From an uncultured Collinsella sp. (GTDB taxonomy: Bacteria; Actinomycetota; Coriobacteriia; Coriobacteriales; Coriobacteriaceae): 36,524 nucleotides of DNA. Shown piece after piece: positions 24,958 through 32,929 of the stretch. The position numbers were made by a program, and so were the translations under genes. The notes beneath the pieces were generated by a model, which worked only from the letters and a program-made list of their open reading frames with translations, ran no database searches and was not told the DNA's origin. Where the stretch lies: positions 1 to 36,524 of the forward strand of contig UQLI01000023.1 of assembly GCA_900541715.1 (NCBI GenBank), given 5' to 3'. The first letter of the stretch is position 1. The number at the start of each line of letters is the position of its first letter.

Positions 24958-24996
24958 AAAAAAGGGGCACCCCGCCGATTGGCAGAGCGCCCCCTT
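24958..24996 (-). terminator. Rho-independent terminator after ygeW
   Basis: On the minus strand a long stem (AAGGGGGCGCTCTGCC paired with its partner through three G-T wobbles, four-base loop) leads into TTTTTT (A-run 24958-24963 on plus). It ends the dpaL-ygeY-ygeW transcript about 25 bases after the ygeW stop. Confidence 0.88.
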
Positions 24997-25020
24997 TACA
25001 TGGCTTACCTCAACCCGGCT

Positions 25021-26223
25021 TTAGGCCTGGAGCCAACGAGCGGTGTTGCGCTCGTCGAGGGCCTTGAGGGTAGCGGCGGGATCGGCAACCTTCTGCAGGA
25101 ACATCATGGCAGCGATGGCGTACGGCTTGTAGCTGGCCTCCTTGTACATGCCCACGCGGTGCATGTCGAAGACGTCGGCGTTAACCTCGCCGTGCTCGCA
25201 GGAGACACCGGAGATGTCGGCGGGCAGCGGGTGCATAAAGATGGTGTCCTGGCCGTTGGCAGTCTTCTCCATGAGCTCGGTCGTAGAGCACCAGTCCTGA
25301 TGGGTGGCGTTCTGGGCGAGCAGCTCCTTCTCGAGCGCAGCGATGCCGGCGTCGTCGCCCTCGGCGTACAGGTTGGTACGCTTCTCCATGGCGGCAAACG
25401 GAGCCCAGCTCTTGGGGATCACGATGTCGGCGCCCTCGAAGGCCTCGGCCATGGTGTTGACCTGCTTAAAGGTGGTGCCGGACTCGGCGGCATAGCCCTT
25501 GGCGCGCTCGACGACCTCGGGCATGAGGTCGTAGCCCTCGGGGTGAGCCAGGGTGACGTCCATGCCAAAACGGGGCAGCAGGCTGATCAGCGACTGCGGG
25601 CAGGACAGCGGCTTGCCGTAAGAGGGCGAATAGGCCCAGGTGACGGCAACCTTCTTGCCCTTGAGGTTCTCGAGGCCGCCAAACTCGTTGATAAGGTAGA
25701 GCATGTCGGCAGAGGACTGCGTGGGGTGATCGGAGTCGGACTGCAGGGAGATGAGCGTGGGACGGTGATCCAGAACGCCATCCTCGTAAGCCTGCTGGAC
25801 AGACTCGGAGACCTCAGCCATGTAGGCGTCGCCCTTGCCGATGTACATGTCGTCGCGGATGCCGATGACGTCGGCCATGAAGGAGATCATGGTAGCGGTC
25901 TCGCGGACGGTCTCGCCGTGAGCGATCTGGGACTTCTTCTCGTCCAGGTCCTGCAGCTCAAGGCCGAGCAGGTTAGCGGCCTTAGAGAAGGAGAAGCGCG
26001 TACGGGTGGAGTTGTCACGGAACAGGGAGACGGCCAGACCCGAATCGAAGATCTTGGACGAGACGTTGTTCTCGCGCAGCTCGCGCAGGGCGTCGGCGAC
26101 GATGTAGAGCGCCTTGAGCTCATCGGTGGTCTTATCCCAGGTGTGCAGGAAGTCGCTGCCGTACATGCCCTTAAAATCGAGGCCGTTCAGCTGCTCGACG
26201 AGCTCGGTAAACTTGGCGTCCAT
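25021..26223 (-). CDS. ygeW: YgeW-type knotted carbamoyltransferase
   Basis: Carbamoyltransferase-superfamily enzyme (relative of aspartate and ornithine transcarbamylases) from the anaerobic purine cluster; it probably moves a carbamoyl group from a ureido intermediate to phosphate or the reverse, though its substrate is not firmly established to me. 400 residues: carbamoyl-phosphate motifs STRTR (72-76), HPTQ (166-169) and HPLP (331-334) are intact. The characteristic long insertion TWAYSPSYGKPLSCPQSL (about 195-212) replaces the second-substrate loop of other members. ATG 26223 has AAAGGA upstream; the frame is open to 26415 without a ribosome site. Third gene of the dpaL-ygeY-ygeW unit, 201 bases after ygeY, with a terminator behind it. 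Confidence 0.94.
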   Translation of the reverse strand: MDAKFTELVEQLNGLDFKGMYGSDFLHTWDKTTDELKALYIVADALRELRENNVSSKIFDSGLAVSLFRDNSTRTRFSFSKAANLLGLELQDLDEKKSQIAHGETVRETATMISFMADVIGIRDDMYIGKGDAYMAEVSESVQQAYEDGVLDHRPTLISLQSDSDHPTQSSADMLYLINEFGGLENLKGKKVAVTWAYSPSYGKPLSCPQSLISLLPRFGMDVTLAHPEGYDLMPEVVERAKGYAAESGTTFKQVNTMAEAFEGADIVIPKSWAPFAAMEKRTNLYAEGDDAGIAALEKELLAQNATHQDWCSTTELMEKTANGQDTIFMHPLPADISGVSCEHGEVNADVFDMHRVGMYKEASYKPYAIAAMMFLQKVADPAATLKALDERNTARWLQA

Positions 26224-26377
26224 GTAAATATCCTTTCCAAAGATGAAACGATCGCAATGAGTAGATGTGCTCCGGCATGCGCGTGTGGCTAGAACATGCA
26301 GAGCGCTATGACGAGGACCCGCCACCGTCGAGGAAGCATGGGAGATAACGACCGCGGGCCCCAAGTCAACAGGGGGT

Positions 26378-26402
26378 GCCGGGGACACGAGCGGCCCCCG
26401 GC
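26378..26402 (-). other. GC-rich hairpin between ygeY and ygeW
   Basis: GCCGGGG (26378-26384) pairs with CCCCGGC (26396-26402), 22 bases after the ygeY stop. No T-run follows. In a 201-base gap with no gene it could trim, protect or attenuate the message and so set the ygeY:ygeW ratio. Confidence 0.4.
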
Positions 26403-26424
26403 TCAACAAGATCAAGGAATGGGA

Positions 26425-27810
26425 CTAGTCGATCTTGTTGTTGGTCAGACCGGCGCGGAACACGGTGGCGTCGCCATCGGCCTGGCTCGGATCGTAGAGG
26501 TTCAGGGCAGCCACATACATGGCGGCAGCGGTGACCAGGTCGTCCTTGTAGGTAACCTCGTTGGGAGCATGAGCCTGAGACTCGGCACCCGGGCCAAAGC
26601 CCACGCAGGGGATGCCGTAGCGGCCCTGGATGGAAACGCAGTTCGTGGAGAAGGTCCACTTGTCGCACAGCGGGCGACCGGCGCGCTTGTCCATGCTGGG
26701 CTCGCAGCCGATGCGCTCGTCACCGAACATGGCCTTGTGGGCGTCGACGAGGGCCTTGACGTGCGGAGCGGTCTCCTTGTTGATCCACGTGGGGAAGTAA
26801 GCCTCGGTCTCGTAGACCTCGCCGGTCCAGGACGGACGGTCGTACATGTACATGGAGACCTTCACGTCGTCGCCGTACTTCTTGGCGGCCGGCAGGTTGC
26901 GGATCTCGTCCAGGCAGGACTCCCAGGTCTCACCGGCGGTCATACGACGGTCGATGGAGATGGCGCAGGAGTCAGCGACAGCGCAACGGCTGGGGCTGGT
27001 GTAGAAGATCTGGCTGACGGTGCAGGTGCCGCGGCCCAGGAAGCGGGCATCCTCGAAGTGCTCGGGGTTGTACTTGGGGTCGAGCATCTTGACGAGACCC
27101 TTGATGTCGGTCGACTCGTCGCAGCCGTTGTTGTTGAGGGCGCGGACGTCGGCGATGATGTCGGCCATCTTGTAAATGGCGTTGTCGCCGCGGTCGGGAG
27201 CGGAGCCGTGGCAGGAGGTGCCGTGAACGTCGACGCGGATCTCCATGCGGCCGCGGTGACCGCGGTAGATGCCGCCGTCGGTGGGCTCGGTGGAAATGAC
27301 GAACTCGGGCTTAATGCCGTCCTTGTTGTAGATGTACTGCCAGCACATGCCGTCGCAGTCCTCTTCCTGGACGGTGCCGACGACCATGATCTTGTAGCCC
27401 TCGGGGATGAGGCCCATGTCCTTCATCATCTTGGCAGCGTAGGTAGCAGAAGCCATGCCGCCCTCCTGGTCGGAGCCGCCGCGGCCGTAGATGATCTCGT
27501 CGGTCTCGTAGCCCTCATAGGGATCGGCGTCCCAGTTCTCGATGTTGCCGATGCCGACGGTGTCGATATGGGAGTCGATGGCGATGATCTTGTCGCCCTC
27601 GCCCATAAAGCCCATGACGTTGCCCAGGCCGTCGACCTTGACCTCGTCATAGCCAAGGTTCTCCATCTCGGCCTTGATGCAGGCAACAACCTCACCCTCC
27701 TCGCAGGACTCAGAGGGGTGGGAGATCATAGCGCGCAGGAAGCGAGTCATATCAGCACGATGAGACTCAGCAGCAGCCTTGATAGCGTCGAAATCGAGTT
27801 CCTTAGTCAT
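26425..27810 (-). CDS. ygeY: YgeY-type M20 metallohydrolase of the selenium/purine cluster
   Basis: M20-family (ArgE/DapE/carboxypeptidase-like) zinc hydrolase, the type annotated as a putative selenium metabolism hydrolase; in context it probably cleaves an amide or ureido bond of a purine-derived intermediate. 461 residues. Di-zinc ligands appear as His81 and Asp83 (SHIDTVG), Asp114 (GRGGSDQEGG), Glu149-Glu150 (TVQEED), Glu175 (STEPTDGG) and the final His414 (HAPNE). The lid/dimer domain is in the middle. The ATG at 27810 is preceded by GAAAGG; a TTG three codons earlier would abut that ribosome site and is rejected. Between dpaL and ygeW; a 237-base gap containing a large structured element separates it from dpaL. 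Confidence 0.93.
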   Translation of the reverse strand: MTKELDFDAIKAAAESHRADMTRFLRAMISHPSESCEEGEVVACIKAEMENLGYDEVKVDGLGNVMGFMGEGDKIIAIDSHIDTVGIGNIENWDADPYEGYETDEIIYGRGGSDQEGGMASATYAAKMMKDMGLIPEGYKIMVVGTVQEEDCDGMCWQYIYNKDGIKPEFVISTEPTDGGIYRGHRGRMEIRVDVHGTSCHGSAPDRGDNAIYKMADIIADVRALNNNGCDESTDIKGLVKMLDPKYNPEHFEDARFLGRGTCTVSQIFYTSPSRCAVADSCAISIDRRMTAGETWESCLDEIRNLPAAKKYGDDVKVSMYMYDRPSWTGEVYETEAYFPTWINKETAPHVKALVDAHKAMFGDERIGCEPSMDKRAGRPLCDKWTFSTNCVSIQGRYGIPCVGFGPGAESQAHAPNEVTYKDDLVTAAAMYVAALNLYDPSQADGDATVFRAGLTNNKID

Positions 27811-27914
27811 AACAGTCAACCTTTCTACAAGGGTTTACCTACAGGTAGATATTTCAGATAGATCACTTGTGCCAAGCAGCGTGAGGTCGAGTACCCGGCA
27901 AGCAAGTAAACGTA

Positions 27915-28032
27915 GGAGGCGGACGGAGGACTTTGCTCCGTCGCGAGTTCCGCACGAGCCGGAGAGCACTTAATGTGCTCTCCGTGCGAGCAGGACTGTC
28001 CGAGCAGGGAGTAAAGTCCTCCGGCTGCCTCC
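27915..28032 (-). other. Large multi-stem structured element between dpaL and ygeY
   Basis: An outer stem pairs 27915-27939 with 28008-28032 (about 24 bp, two wobbles and one mismatch; core GGAGGACTTT/AAAGTCCTCC). A middle stem CGCAC/GTGCG (27951-27955 with 27984-27988) and a perfect 9-bp apical stem GGAGAGCAC/GTGCTCTCC (27961-27969 with 27975-27983, loop TTAAT) nest inside. It begins 15 bases after the dpaL stop. No T-run follows, and no riboswitch class is recognised. It may be a mobile hairpin repeat or a regulatory RNA within the operon. Confidence 0.75.
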
Positions 28033-28047
28033 GGACAGGTCAGTCTG

Positions 28048-29262
28048 CTAGCAGGTCGGATACTCGCCCTCCCAGACGATGCGACGGTACTGATCCGGGT
28101 CCGTGTCACCTTCCGTGGAGAAGCAGAGCACGGAGCTCGTCTTGTCCAGGCCGATGAGTTCCTTGAGCTCGGCGTACTCGGGATCGAGCATGAGGGTCTC
28201 GACCAGGCCGGTGGTCACAGCGCCGGACTCGCCGGAGATGACGCGCGGGTCGCCCTTCTCGGGAGCGCCCAGGGTGCGCATGCCGCGAGCGGTGACCCAG
28301 TCGGGGCAGGACACGAAGGCGGTGGCGTGGTTGCGCAGGATATCCCAGCCCAGAATGTTGGGCTCGCCGCAGCACAGGCCGGCCATGATGGAGGGCATGT
28401 CGCCGTCCACGATGCGCGGGTCGCCGTCGCCGGCGGCAGCGCCCTTGTACAGGCAGGCGGCCGGAGCGCACTCGACCACGACAAAGGTGGGCGGGTTATC
28501 GGGATACAGGTTGGTGAAGTAGCCCACCACGGCGCCGGCCAGCGAGCCTACACCGGCCTGGACAAAGACGTGCGTCGGGCGATTGATGGCCATCTCGCGC
28601 AGCTGCTCGGCAGCCTCGGAAGCCATGGTGCCGTAGCCCTCCATGATCCAAGACGGGATCTTCTCGTAGCCCTCCCAGGCGGTGTCCTGAACGATAACGC
28701 CGCGCTCGCAGGCGTCGGCCTCGGCGGCGGCCATGCGCACGCACTCGTCGTAGTTGACCTCTTCGATGGTCACCGTGGCGCCCTCGGCGGCAATGTTATC
28801 GAAGCGGGGCTTGGTGGAACCCTTGGGCATGTGCACGACAGCCTTCTGGCCCAGCTTGTTGGCAGCCCATGCCACGCCGCGGCCATGGTTGCCGTCGGTG
28901 GCGGTAAAGAAGGTAGCCTGGCCAAAGTCCTCGGCCAGCTGATCGGAGGTCAGGTAATCGAAGGTGCAGTCGGCAACGTCCTTGCCGGTCTCGTCGGCAA
29001 TGTAGTTGGCCATGGCAAACGAGCCACCCAGAACCTTAAAGGCGTTGAGGCCAAAACGATAGCTCTCGTCCTTAACGCACAGGTTGGACAGGCCCAGGCG
29101 CGCGGCCTGGCCGTCCAGGCGGGCAAGCGGAGTGACGGTGTACTGGGGGAACGACTGGTGGAAGGCGCGGGCCTTCTTCACGTGGTCGAGACTCATGATT
29201 CCCAAGTGCTTGTCATCGCTCTTGGGCATCGTGTTGCCCGCCCACTGGATCTTATCGGCCAT
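28048..29262 (-). CDS. dpaL: Diaminopropionate ammonia-lyase
   Basis: PLP enzyme (YgeX) that splits 2,3-diaminopropionate into pyruvate and two ammonia, the terminal step proposed for the anaerobic purine pathway. 404 residues, fold type II. Visible: DESYRFGLNAFK with the Schiff-base Lys76, TATDGNHGRGVAWAAN with the base Asp123, the glycine-rich phosphate loop VQAGVGSLAGAVVG, and SGESGAVTTG. ATG 29262 has AAGGAG nine bases upstream. First gene of the dpaL-ygeY-ygeW unit and divergent from a YheO-type regulator 276 bases away, which is the likely controller. Confidence 0.95.
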   Translation of the reverse strand: MADKIQWAGNTMPKSDDKHLGIMSLDHVKKARAFHQSFPQYTVTPLARLDGQAARLGLSNLCVKDESYRFGLNAFKVLGGSFAMANYIADETGKDVADCTFDYLTSDQLAEDFGQATFFTATDGNHGRGVAWAANKLGQKAVVHMPKGSTKPRFDNIAAEGATVTIEEVNYDECVRMAAAEADACERGVIVQDTAWEGYEKIPSWIMEGYGTMASEAAEQLREMAINRPTHVFVQAGVGSLAGAVVGYFTNLYPDNPPTFVVVECAPAACLYKGAAAGDGDPRIVDGDMPSIMAGLCCGEPNILGWDILRNHATAFVSCPDWVTARGMRTLGAPEKGDPRVISGESGAVTTGLVETLMLDPEYAELKELIGLDKTSSVLCFSTEGDTDPDQYRRIVWEGEYPTC

Positions 29263-29538
29263 ACGGTGAACTCCTTAAGTCCTCTCTTGCCGGCCCCGCA
29301 TACGCGTTTCAGCCCGATCCCATTCACACGGCTGAACTTTTATGTGGATGCCAAACAAAAAGTTTGTTAGTAATGTTCTATCACACTTTTTGATTGGCAT
29401 ACCTAACGAATTGTTTGTTGCCGTAATCGGTACTTTTTCGCCGCCGAACGGTCACACAACGCAGCGACGCTTTCGTTATTTGCGAACAGGTGTGGTTTAT
29501 GGCACAGTGAGCCCAAACTAATTTTTAGGAAGGTACCC
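29263..29538. promoter_or_regulatory. Divergent dpaL/regulator control region with nested dyads
   Basis: The 276-base gap between the divergent genes is AT-rich in its middle. It contains CAAAC-AAAAA-GTTTG (29352-29366), enclosed by a perfect 7-bp dyad ATGCCAA (29348-29354) / TTGGCAT (29394-29400). A GTTTGTTAG motif at 29362-29370 recurs inverted in degenerate form as CTAACGAATTGTTTG near 29403-29417. These are plausible operator sites for the adjacent regulator; clear -35/-10 pairs were not identified. Confidence 0.5.
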
Positions 29539-30192
29539 ATGACCCCCGCACAGATTGAGTTTTACAAGCGCCTCGCACACGGCCTGGCGCTCCAATTTGG
29601 CCCCAACTGCGAAGTCGTCGTCCACGATCTGGAGACCGAGGACGTAGACCACTCCATCGTAGTGATCGAAAACGGCCACGTCAGCGGGCGCAAACTGGGT
29701 GACGGCCCCAGCCATATCGTGTTTGAGTCCATGCACGAGGGCGCCACCGACGTACACGACCGCGAGCCGTACCTCACTAAAACCACCGACGGTAAGCTGC
29801 TCAAATCGTCGACGATCTTTATCCGCAACGACGAGGGCAAGCCCGTCGGCATTTTGGGCATCAACTTTGACATTACGCTTATGAAGGCATTTGAGCGCTC
29901 GCTCGACGCTTTTACCGGCACCGGCGGCACGGGCTATACCGAGCCCGAGCCCATTACCAAGAACATCGGCGACCTGCTCGAGGACCTGCTGCACGAGTGC
30001 GAGCAGTTTGTGGGCAAGCCCGCGGCGCTCATGACCAAAGACGAGCGCATTCGTGCCATTGGCTACCTCGACCGTCGCGGTGCCTTCCTCATTTCCAAGT
30101 CGAGTGAGCGCGCCTGCGAGTTCTTTGGCATCTCCAAGTACAGCTTCTATAGCTACCTCAATGAGGCCAAGGCGGCGGCCGGCGACAAGTAG
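29539..30192 (+). CDS. YheO-type PAS/HTH transcriptional regulator
   Basis: 217-residue member of the YheO/DauR-like family: an N-terminal PAS-like sensor domain (about 10-120; CEVVVHDLETEDVDHSIVVIENGHVSGRKLGD, GKPVGILGINFDIT) and a C-terminal helix-turn-helix (about 165-212; ERIRAIGYLDRRGAFLISKSS, FFGISKYSFYSYLNEAK). Members of the family sense small amino-acid-like ligands and regulate adjacent catabolic genes. ATG 29539 follows GGAAGG. Its divergent position makes dpaL-ygeY-ygeW the obvious target; ligand unknown, perhaps a purine breakdown product or diaminopropionate (inference). Confidence 0.88.
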   Translation: MTPAQIEFYKRLAHGLALQFGPNCEVVVHDLETEDVDHSIVVIENGHVSGRKLGDGPSHIVFESMHEGATDVHDREPYLTKTTDGKLLKSSTIFIRNDEGKPVGILGINFDITLMKAFERSLDAFTGTGGTGYTEPEPITKNIGDLLEDLLHECEQFVGKPAALMTKDERIRAIGYLDRRGAFLISKSSERACEFFGISKYSFYSYLNEAKAAAGDK

Positions 30193-30315
30193 GCACTCGC
30201 CTGGATTGCCCCTCCCTTTTTGGGCGCGAGTTCTGGAAAGCACGAATCCGAGACCGAGCCGCTTGGGAAGTTCCATATAATCGATGTCATTAGTATTTCG
30301 AAAGGATGGGACAGA

Positions 30316-31305
30316 ATGGCGTTGAGCAAGGCATCATGCACCGGTCGCGGATTGATTCCGGCAATTGGTGGACATGTGCACCGCATGTTCGATGAGGGTG
30401 AAGACGACCTGTTTTCGCTGAGCCTTGACGATGTGATGGATGATCGCCCGTGGACCGCCGACGAACTCATGGGCGGCGGCGCGGCTCGCCCGTCAAGCCC
30501 CAATCCCGCACTTGCGCCTAAGACCGCATCTGCGCCGACTCCTGCGCAGTCGGCTGTTTCGACGCCCGCGCCTACACCCGCACCCACTTCGGCGCCCACG
30601 CCCGCTCCCCGCCCCGCAAGTGACCCATCCGAGACGGCGGCATTTCTCGCAGCAGCGACGCAGGGCAAATCGGCCGACAGCACTGTTATGTACAGCGCCC
30701 AGCAGTTGCCTGTTCCTGCGGCACGCAAGCCTCCGGTCGCAAGGCTCGATGAGCCCGTTGCCCATCAGGTTGCCTACGATTCCTGGGCTGCAACCGATCT
30801 GGATGAGACCTCTACCGGCATGCCGGCGCTCGACGTTCCAGTTAACCCGCTTTTTGCCGCCAACACGAGCGCCGCAGACTATGAGGGCGGTACGGCATAT
30901 TCCGATTATTCCGATGGCTATGCTGGCAACAGTCGCATCGAGACCGAGGACTATGGCACCGCGTCGAGCGATTATCTCGACGATCCGTACGCTGCCACGC
31001 CCGCACCGGAATATGACCCGGAGGCCGCGTCCGCGCCGGCGTATACCAAAAGCACGGGCGAAGAGCGCTTCGCCGATTATTACGCCGAGGAAAAGGCACT
31101 GCGTTTCTCGGAATTTCCGCAGGCAGTCAAGGTTGCCTTTATCGCCATTATCATTGCCCTGCTCGGTGTCATTGCATTTGAGGGATTCCAGCTGTTCCGC
31201 GGCCCCACCCAAGCGGAGTCGGAGACCCAGCAAAAAGAGGACGATAACCAGTACCTGGACATCAACACCCTCAAGGGCGACCCCAACGACGGAGACGACG
31301 AGTAG
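30316..31305 (+). CDS. Uncharacterised single-pass membrane protein with Pro/Ala-rich region
   Basis: I do not recognise this 329-residue protein. N-terminus: short basic start then acidic FDEGEDDLFSLSLDDVMDD (about 25-43). Residues 59-100 are Pro/Ala/Thr-rich with APTPAPTSAPTPAP repeats, followed by an acidic Tyr/Asp-rich region (about 188-260). One strong membrane helix lies at about 271-294 (VKVAFIAIIIALLGVIAFEGF), then a charged 35-residue tail. No signal peptide. By the basic residues before the helix the large N-terminal part is probably cytoplasmic with the tail outside. ATG 30316 follows AAAGGATGGG; the frame is open to 30220 but without ribosome site. Its flanks give no functional clue; a small terminator follows at 31339. 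Confidence 0.75.
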   Translation: MALSKASCTGRGLIPAIGGHVHRMFDEGEDDLFSLSLDDVMDDRPWTADELMGGGAARPSSPNPALAPKTASAPTPAQSAVSTPAPTPAPTSAPTPAPRPASDPSETAAFLAAATQGKSADSTVMYSAQQLPVPAARKPPVARLDEPVAHQVAYDSWAATDLDETSTGMPALDVPVNPLFAANTSAADYEGGTAYSDYSDGYAGNSRIETEDYGTASSDYLDDPYAATPAPEYDPEAASAPAYTKSTGEERFADYYAEEKALRFSEFPQAVKVAFIAIIIALLGVIAFEGFQLFRGPTQAESETQQKEDDNQYLDINTLKGDPNDGDDE

Positions 31306-31338
31306 CGAGAGCTGAAGGCGGCCGCAGGATCCCGCATC

Positions 31339-31364
31339 CAGCACCGGCTTCTAAGTGCTGTTTT
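31339..31364 (+). terminator. Probable terminator after the membrane protein gene
   Basis: CAGCAC (31339-31344) pairs with GTGCTG (31355-31360), followed by TTTT at 31361-31364 and TTGT-like sequence. The stem is only six base pairs, so efficiency is uncertain. Confidence 0.6.
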
Positions 31365-31637
31365 GTCATCCAGCCACACTTTTCCGAAGTTTTAAGGTGC
31401 CTATTTCGACACTTTTCCGGATGAAAGCCGAATAATCACTTGGGAAACTAACGCCGTTCACACGTCATTTCACAGGCGGCGTTTGATTTCCGTCCGTACA
31501 CGCCGATAGACTTCCTCTTGCCCGCAAAGAGCGGGCGCGTTTTATCCAGAGTCGGGGTAGAGAGTTGGCTCCACGATCCCGACGCCAACCGGCCAAGAGG
31601 CACGGTGGCCCTGCCAACATCGATGAAAGGAGTCCGT
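31365..31637 (+). other. Non-coding region with hairpins upstream of the 140-residue gene
   Basis: No gene is visible between 31306 and 31637. Besides the terminator at 31339 it holds AACGCCG/CGGCGTT (31450-31456 with 31477-31483) and the GC hairpin GCCCGC-AAAGA-GCGGGC (31520-31536) followed by GCGTTTT, a terminator-like structure about 95 bases before the next start codon. The arrangement could be a structured leader with an attenuator; no riboswitch class is recognised. Confidence 0.4.
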
Positions 31638-32060
31638 ATGGACAATTTCTCCGTGCGCAGCGAGCGCAACTTCCACAACTTGGACGCACAGCCAAAACCC
31701 ATGCATCTTCTGGACAAGCCGAATGGCTACGCCTCGGCCATGATCAAGAGTAGTCTCTCCCACCAGATGCGCTTTACGGTGCAGGTGCTCGAGAAAGAGC
31801 TCTGCGACGCCGGCGACCCGCACGTGCTGCAGATCAAGCTGCTCGGAGACGACTTGCGTGAGCCGTCTAGCTGGAAGCTCTTTGCCGACGGCGCGTGCGT
31901 CGCAAGCGGCTCGGGCGACTTTGCCCGCGAGTGCTTCTGTGAGGGAGCTGAGGTGTTCCTGGACCTGTGCCGTGACGCCGTACGCGCGGCCGAGCTGCGG
32001 CAGTGGAGCGAAAGGGAGTATGAGCTGTTGAGTGCGGCCCGCGGGATTGCGATGGTGTAG
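31638..32060 (+). CDS. Hypothetical protein, 140 residues
   Basis: Not recognised. The product begins MDNFSVRSERNFHNL, is mixed alpha/beta in appearance with a central KLLGDDLREPSSWKLFADGACVASGSG and a helical, charged C-terminus (AVRAAELRQWSEREYELLSAARG). Three closely spaced cysteines (ECFCEGAEVFLDLC, about 98-111) may bind metal or form disulfides; no signal peptide or membrane segment. ATG 31638 has AAAGGAG six bases upstream, which strongly supports this start over the frame extension to 31518. It converges with the exonuclease gene; the gap between them (32061-32170) has no clear terminator. Confidence 0.75.
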   Translation: MDNFSVRSERNFHNLDAQPKPMHLLDKPNGYASAMIKSSLSHQMRFTVQVLEKELCDAGDPHVLQIKLLGDDLREPSSWKLFADGACVASGSGDFARECFCEGAEVFLDLCRDAVRAAELRQWSEREYELLSAARGIAMV

Positions 32061-32170
32061 GCAGACAGACCAGACAGCTCGTCATACTGGTTGACGCTTC
32101 GATTCAAACAGCAGTGCGAAGTCGCGCTTACAGCCCTGCCATGCCAAACCGAATGGCGTTCTCAAAAGGC

Positions 32171-32905
32171 CTACCTCCCCTCCGCCTTCAGCCTCAGCAG
32201 CAGGTCGCCCAGCTCGGGGCACTTGCTAGAAAGGCGCGTCTGAGCTCGCTCGCCCATCCCCCACCGCTGGCGGACTTCCTGGGCGCGCGGGCTCACGCGG
32301 TAGTCCCCGTCCATCACCTGCTTGAGCAGCTTGGCGGTCACGCGCGCATCGGCAAGGGCGCTGTGGGCGTGACCCGTCGACTCGTCGAACTCGATGCCAA
32401 ACCACGTCGCCGCGTCACTCAAAGAGACGCACCCGTGGCTGCCCACGTCCATGATCGAGGTGTAAAACGCCTGCAGGTCGGCCCAATCCGTAGGAAATGC
32501 GGAAAGATCGATGTGCTTTGCCTGGCACTCGGTCAAAAGCTGTCGACGGTCCGCCCCGCTCCAGCAAACTACCTGTGCGGAGTAGCGACCGATCCAATCG
32601 CTGAGCCTTTTGATTACCATGTAGAGCGGATCGGCCATCGCAGTGTCCACGGCCGATATCCCCGTAAGCTCGCGGACGGAAAACGCAACGCCTTCGGTAA
32701 ATTCCGTCTGCACAAACTGCGAGAACTCGCCCATAACGTTGCCGTGGTAATCGAGCTTGACGGCGCCGACCTCGATAATCTCATTACGCAGCCCACGTCG
32801 CTGGCGCTGCTTTGGCACCGGCGCAAACTCAAAGTCCAGCACAATCTGGCGCGCAAAGTTCGTCGTATCGATAGCCGAGATACACGGCGTCTTTTCAGCT
32901 GACAC
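32171..32905 (-). CDS. DnaQ-like 3'-5' exonuclease
   Basis: DEDD-superfamily exonuclease, acting on DNA or RNA ends; not the dedicated DnaQ subunit as judged by length and context. 244 residues: Exo I motif LDFEF (Asp24 and Glu26 region), a middle Asp-containing segment WSGADRRQLL, and Exo III HSALADARVTAKLL with the H-x4-D of the DEDDh type. The C-terminal 45 residues are basic and lack a known domain. The start is GTG (32905), with AAAGG eight bases upstream; no in-frame ATG precedes the catalytic motif. The annotated family often appears as 'exonuclease domain-containing protein'. A hairpin at 32930-32950 lies in its leader. Confidence 0.85.
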   Translation of the reverse strand: MSAEKTPCISAIDTTNFARQIVLDFEFAPVPKQRQRRGLRNEIIEVGAVKLDYHGNVMGEFSQFVQTEFTEGVAFSVRELTGISAVDTAMADPLYMVIKRLSDWIGRYSAQVVCWSGADRRQLLTECQAKHIDLSAFPTDWADLQAFYTSIMDVGSHGCVSLSDAATWFGIEFDESTGHAHSALADARVTAKLLKQVMDGDYRVSPRAQEVRQRWGMGERAQTRLSSKCPELGDLLLRLKAEGR

Positions 32906-32929
32906 GGTTAGGGCCTTTCTCCGTTGCTT

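Noticed and set aside
26224..26415. N-terminal extension of ygeW
   Set aside because: The open extension has no ribosome site, unlike the ATG at 26223, and does not resemble the family.
24307..27861. Very long plus-strand frames opposite mocA, ygeW and ygeY
   Set aside because: Antisense to three genes with intact catalytic motifs; products rich in Val/Gly/Asp/Leu as expected from reading such genes backwards.
27915..28032. Insertion-sequence end or transposase remnant
   Set aside because: No transposase-like coding sequence or flanking target duplication was seen; only the stem structure is supported.
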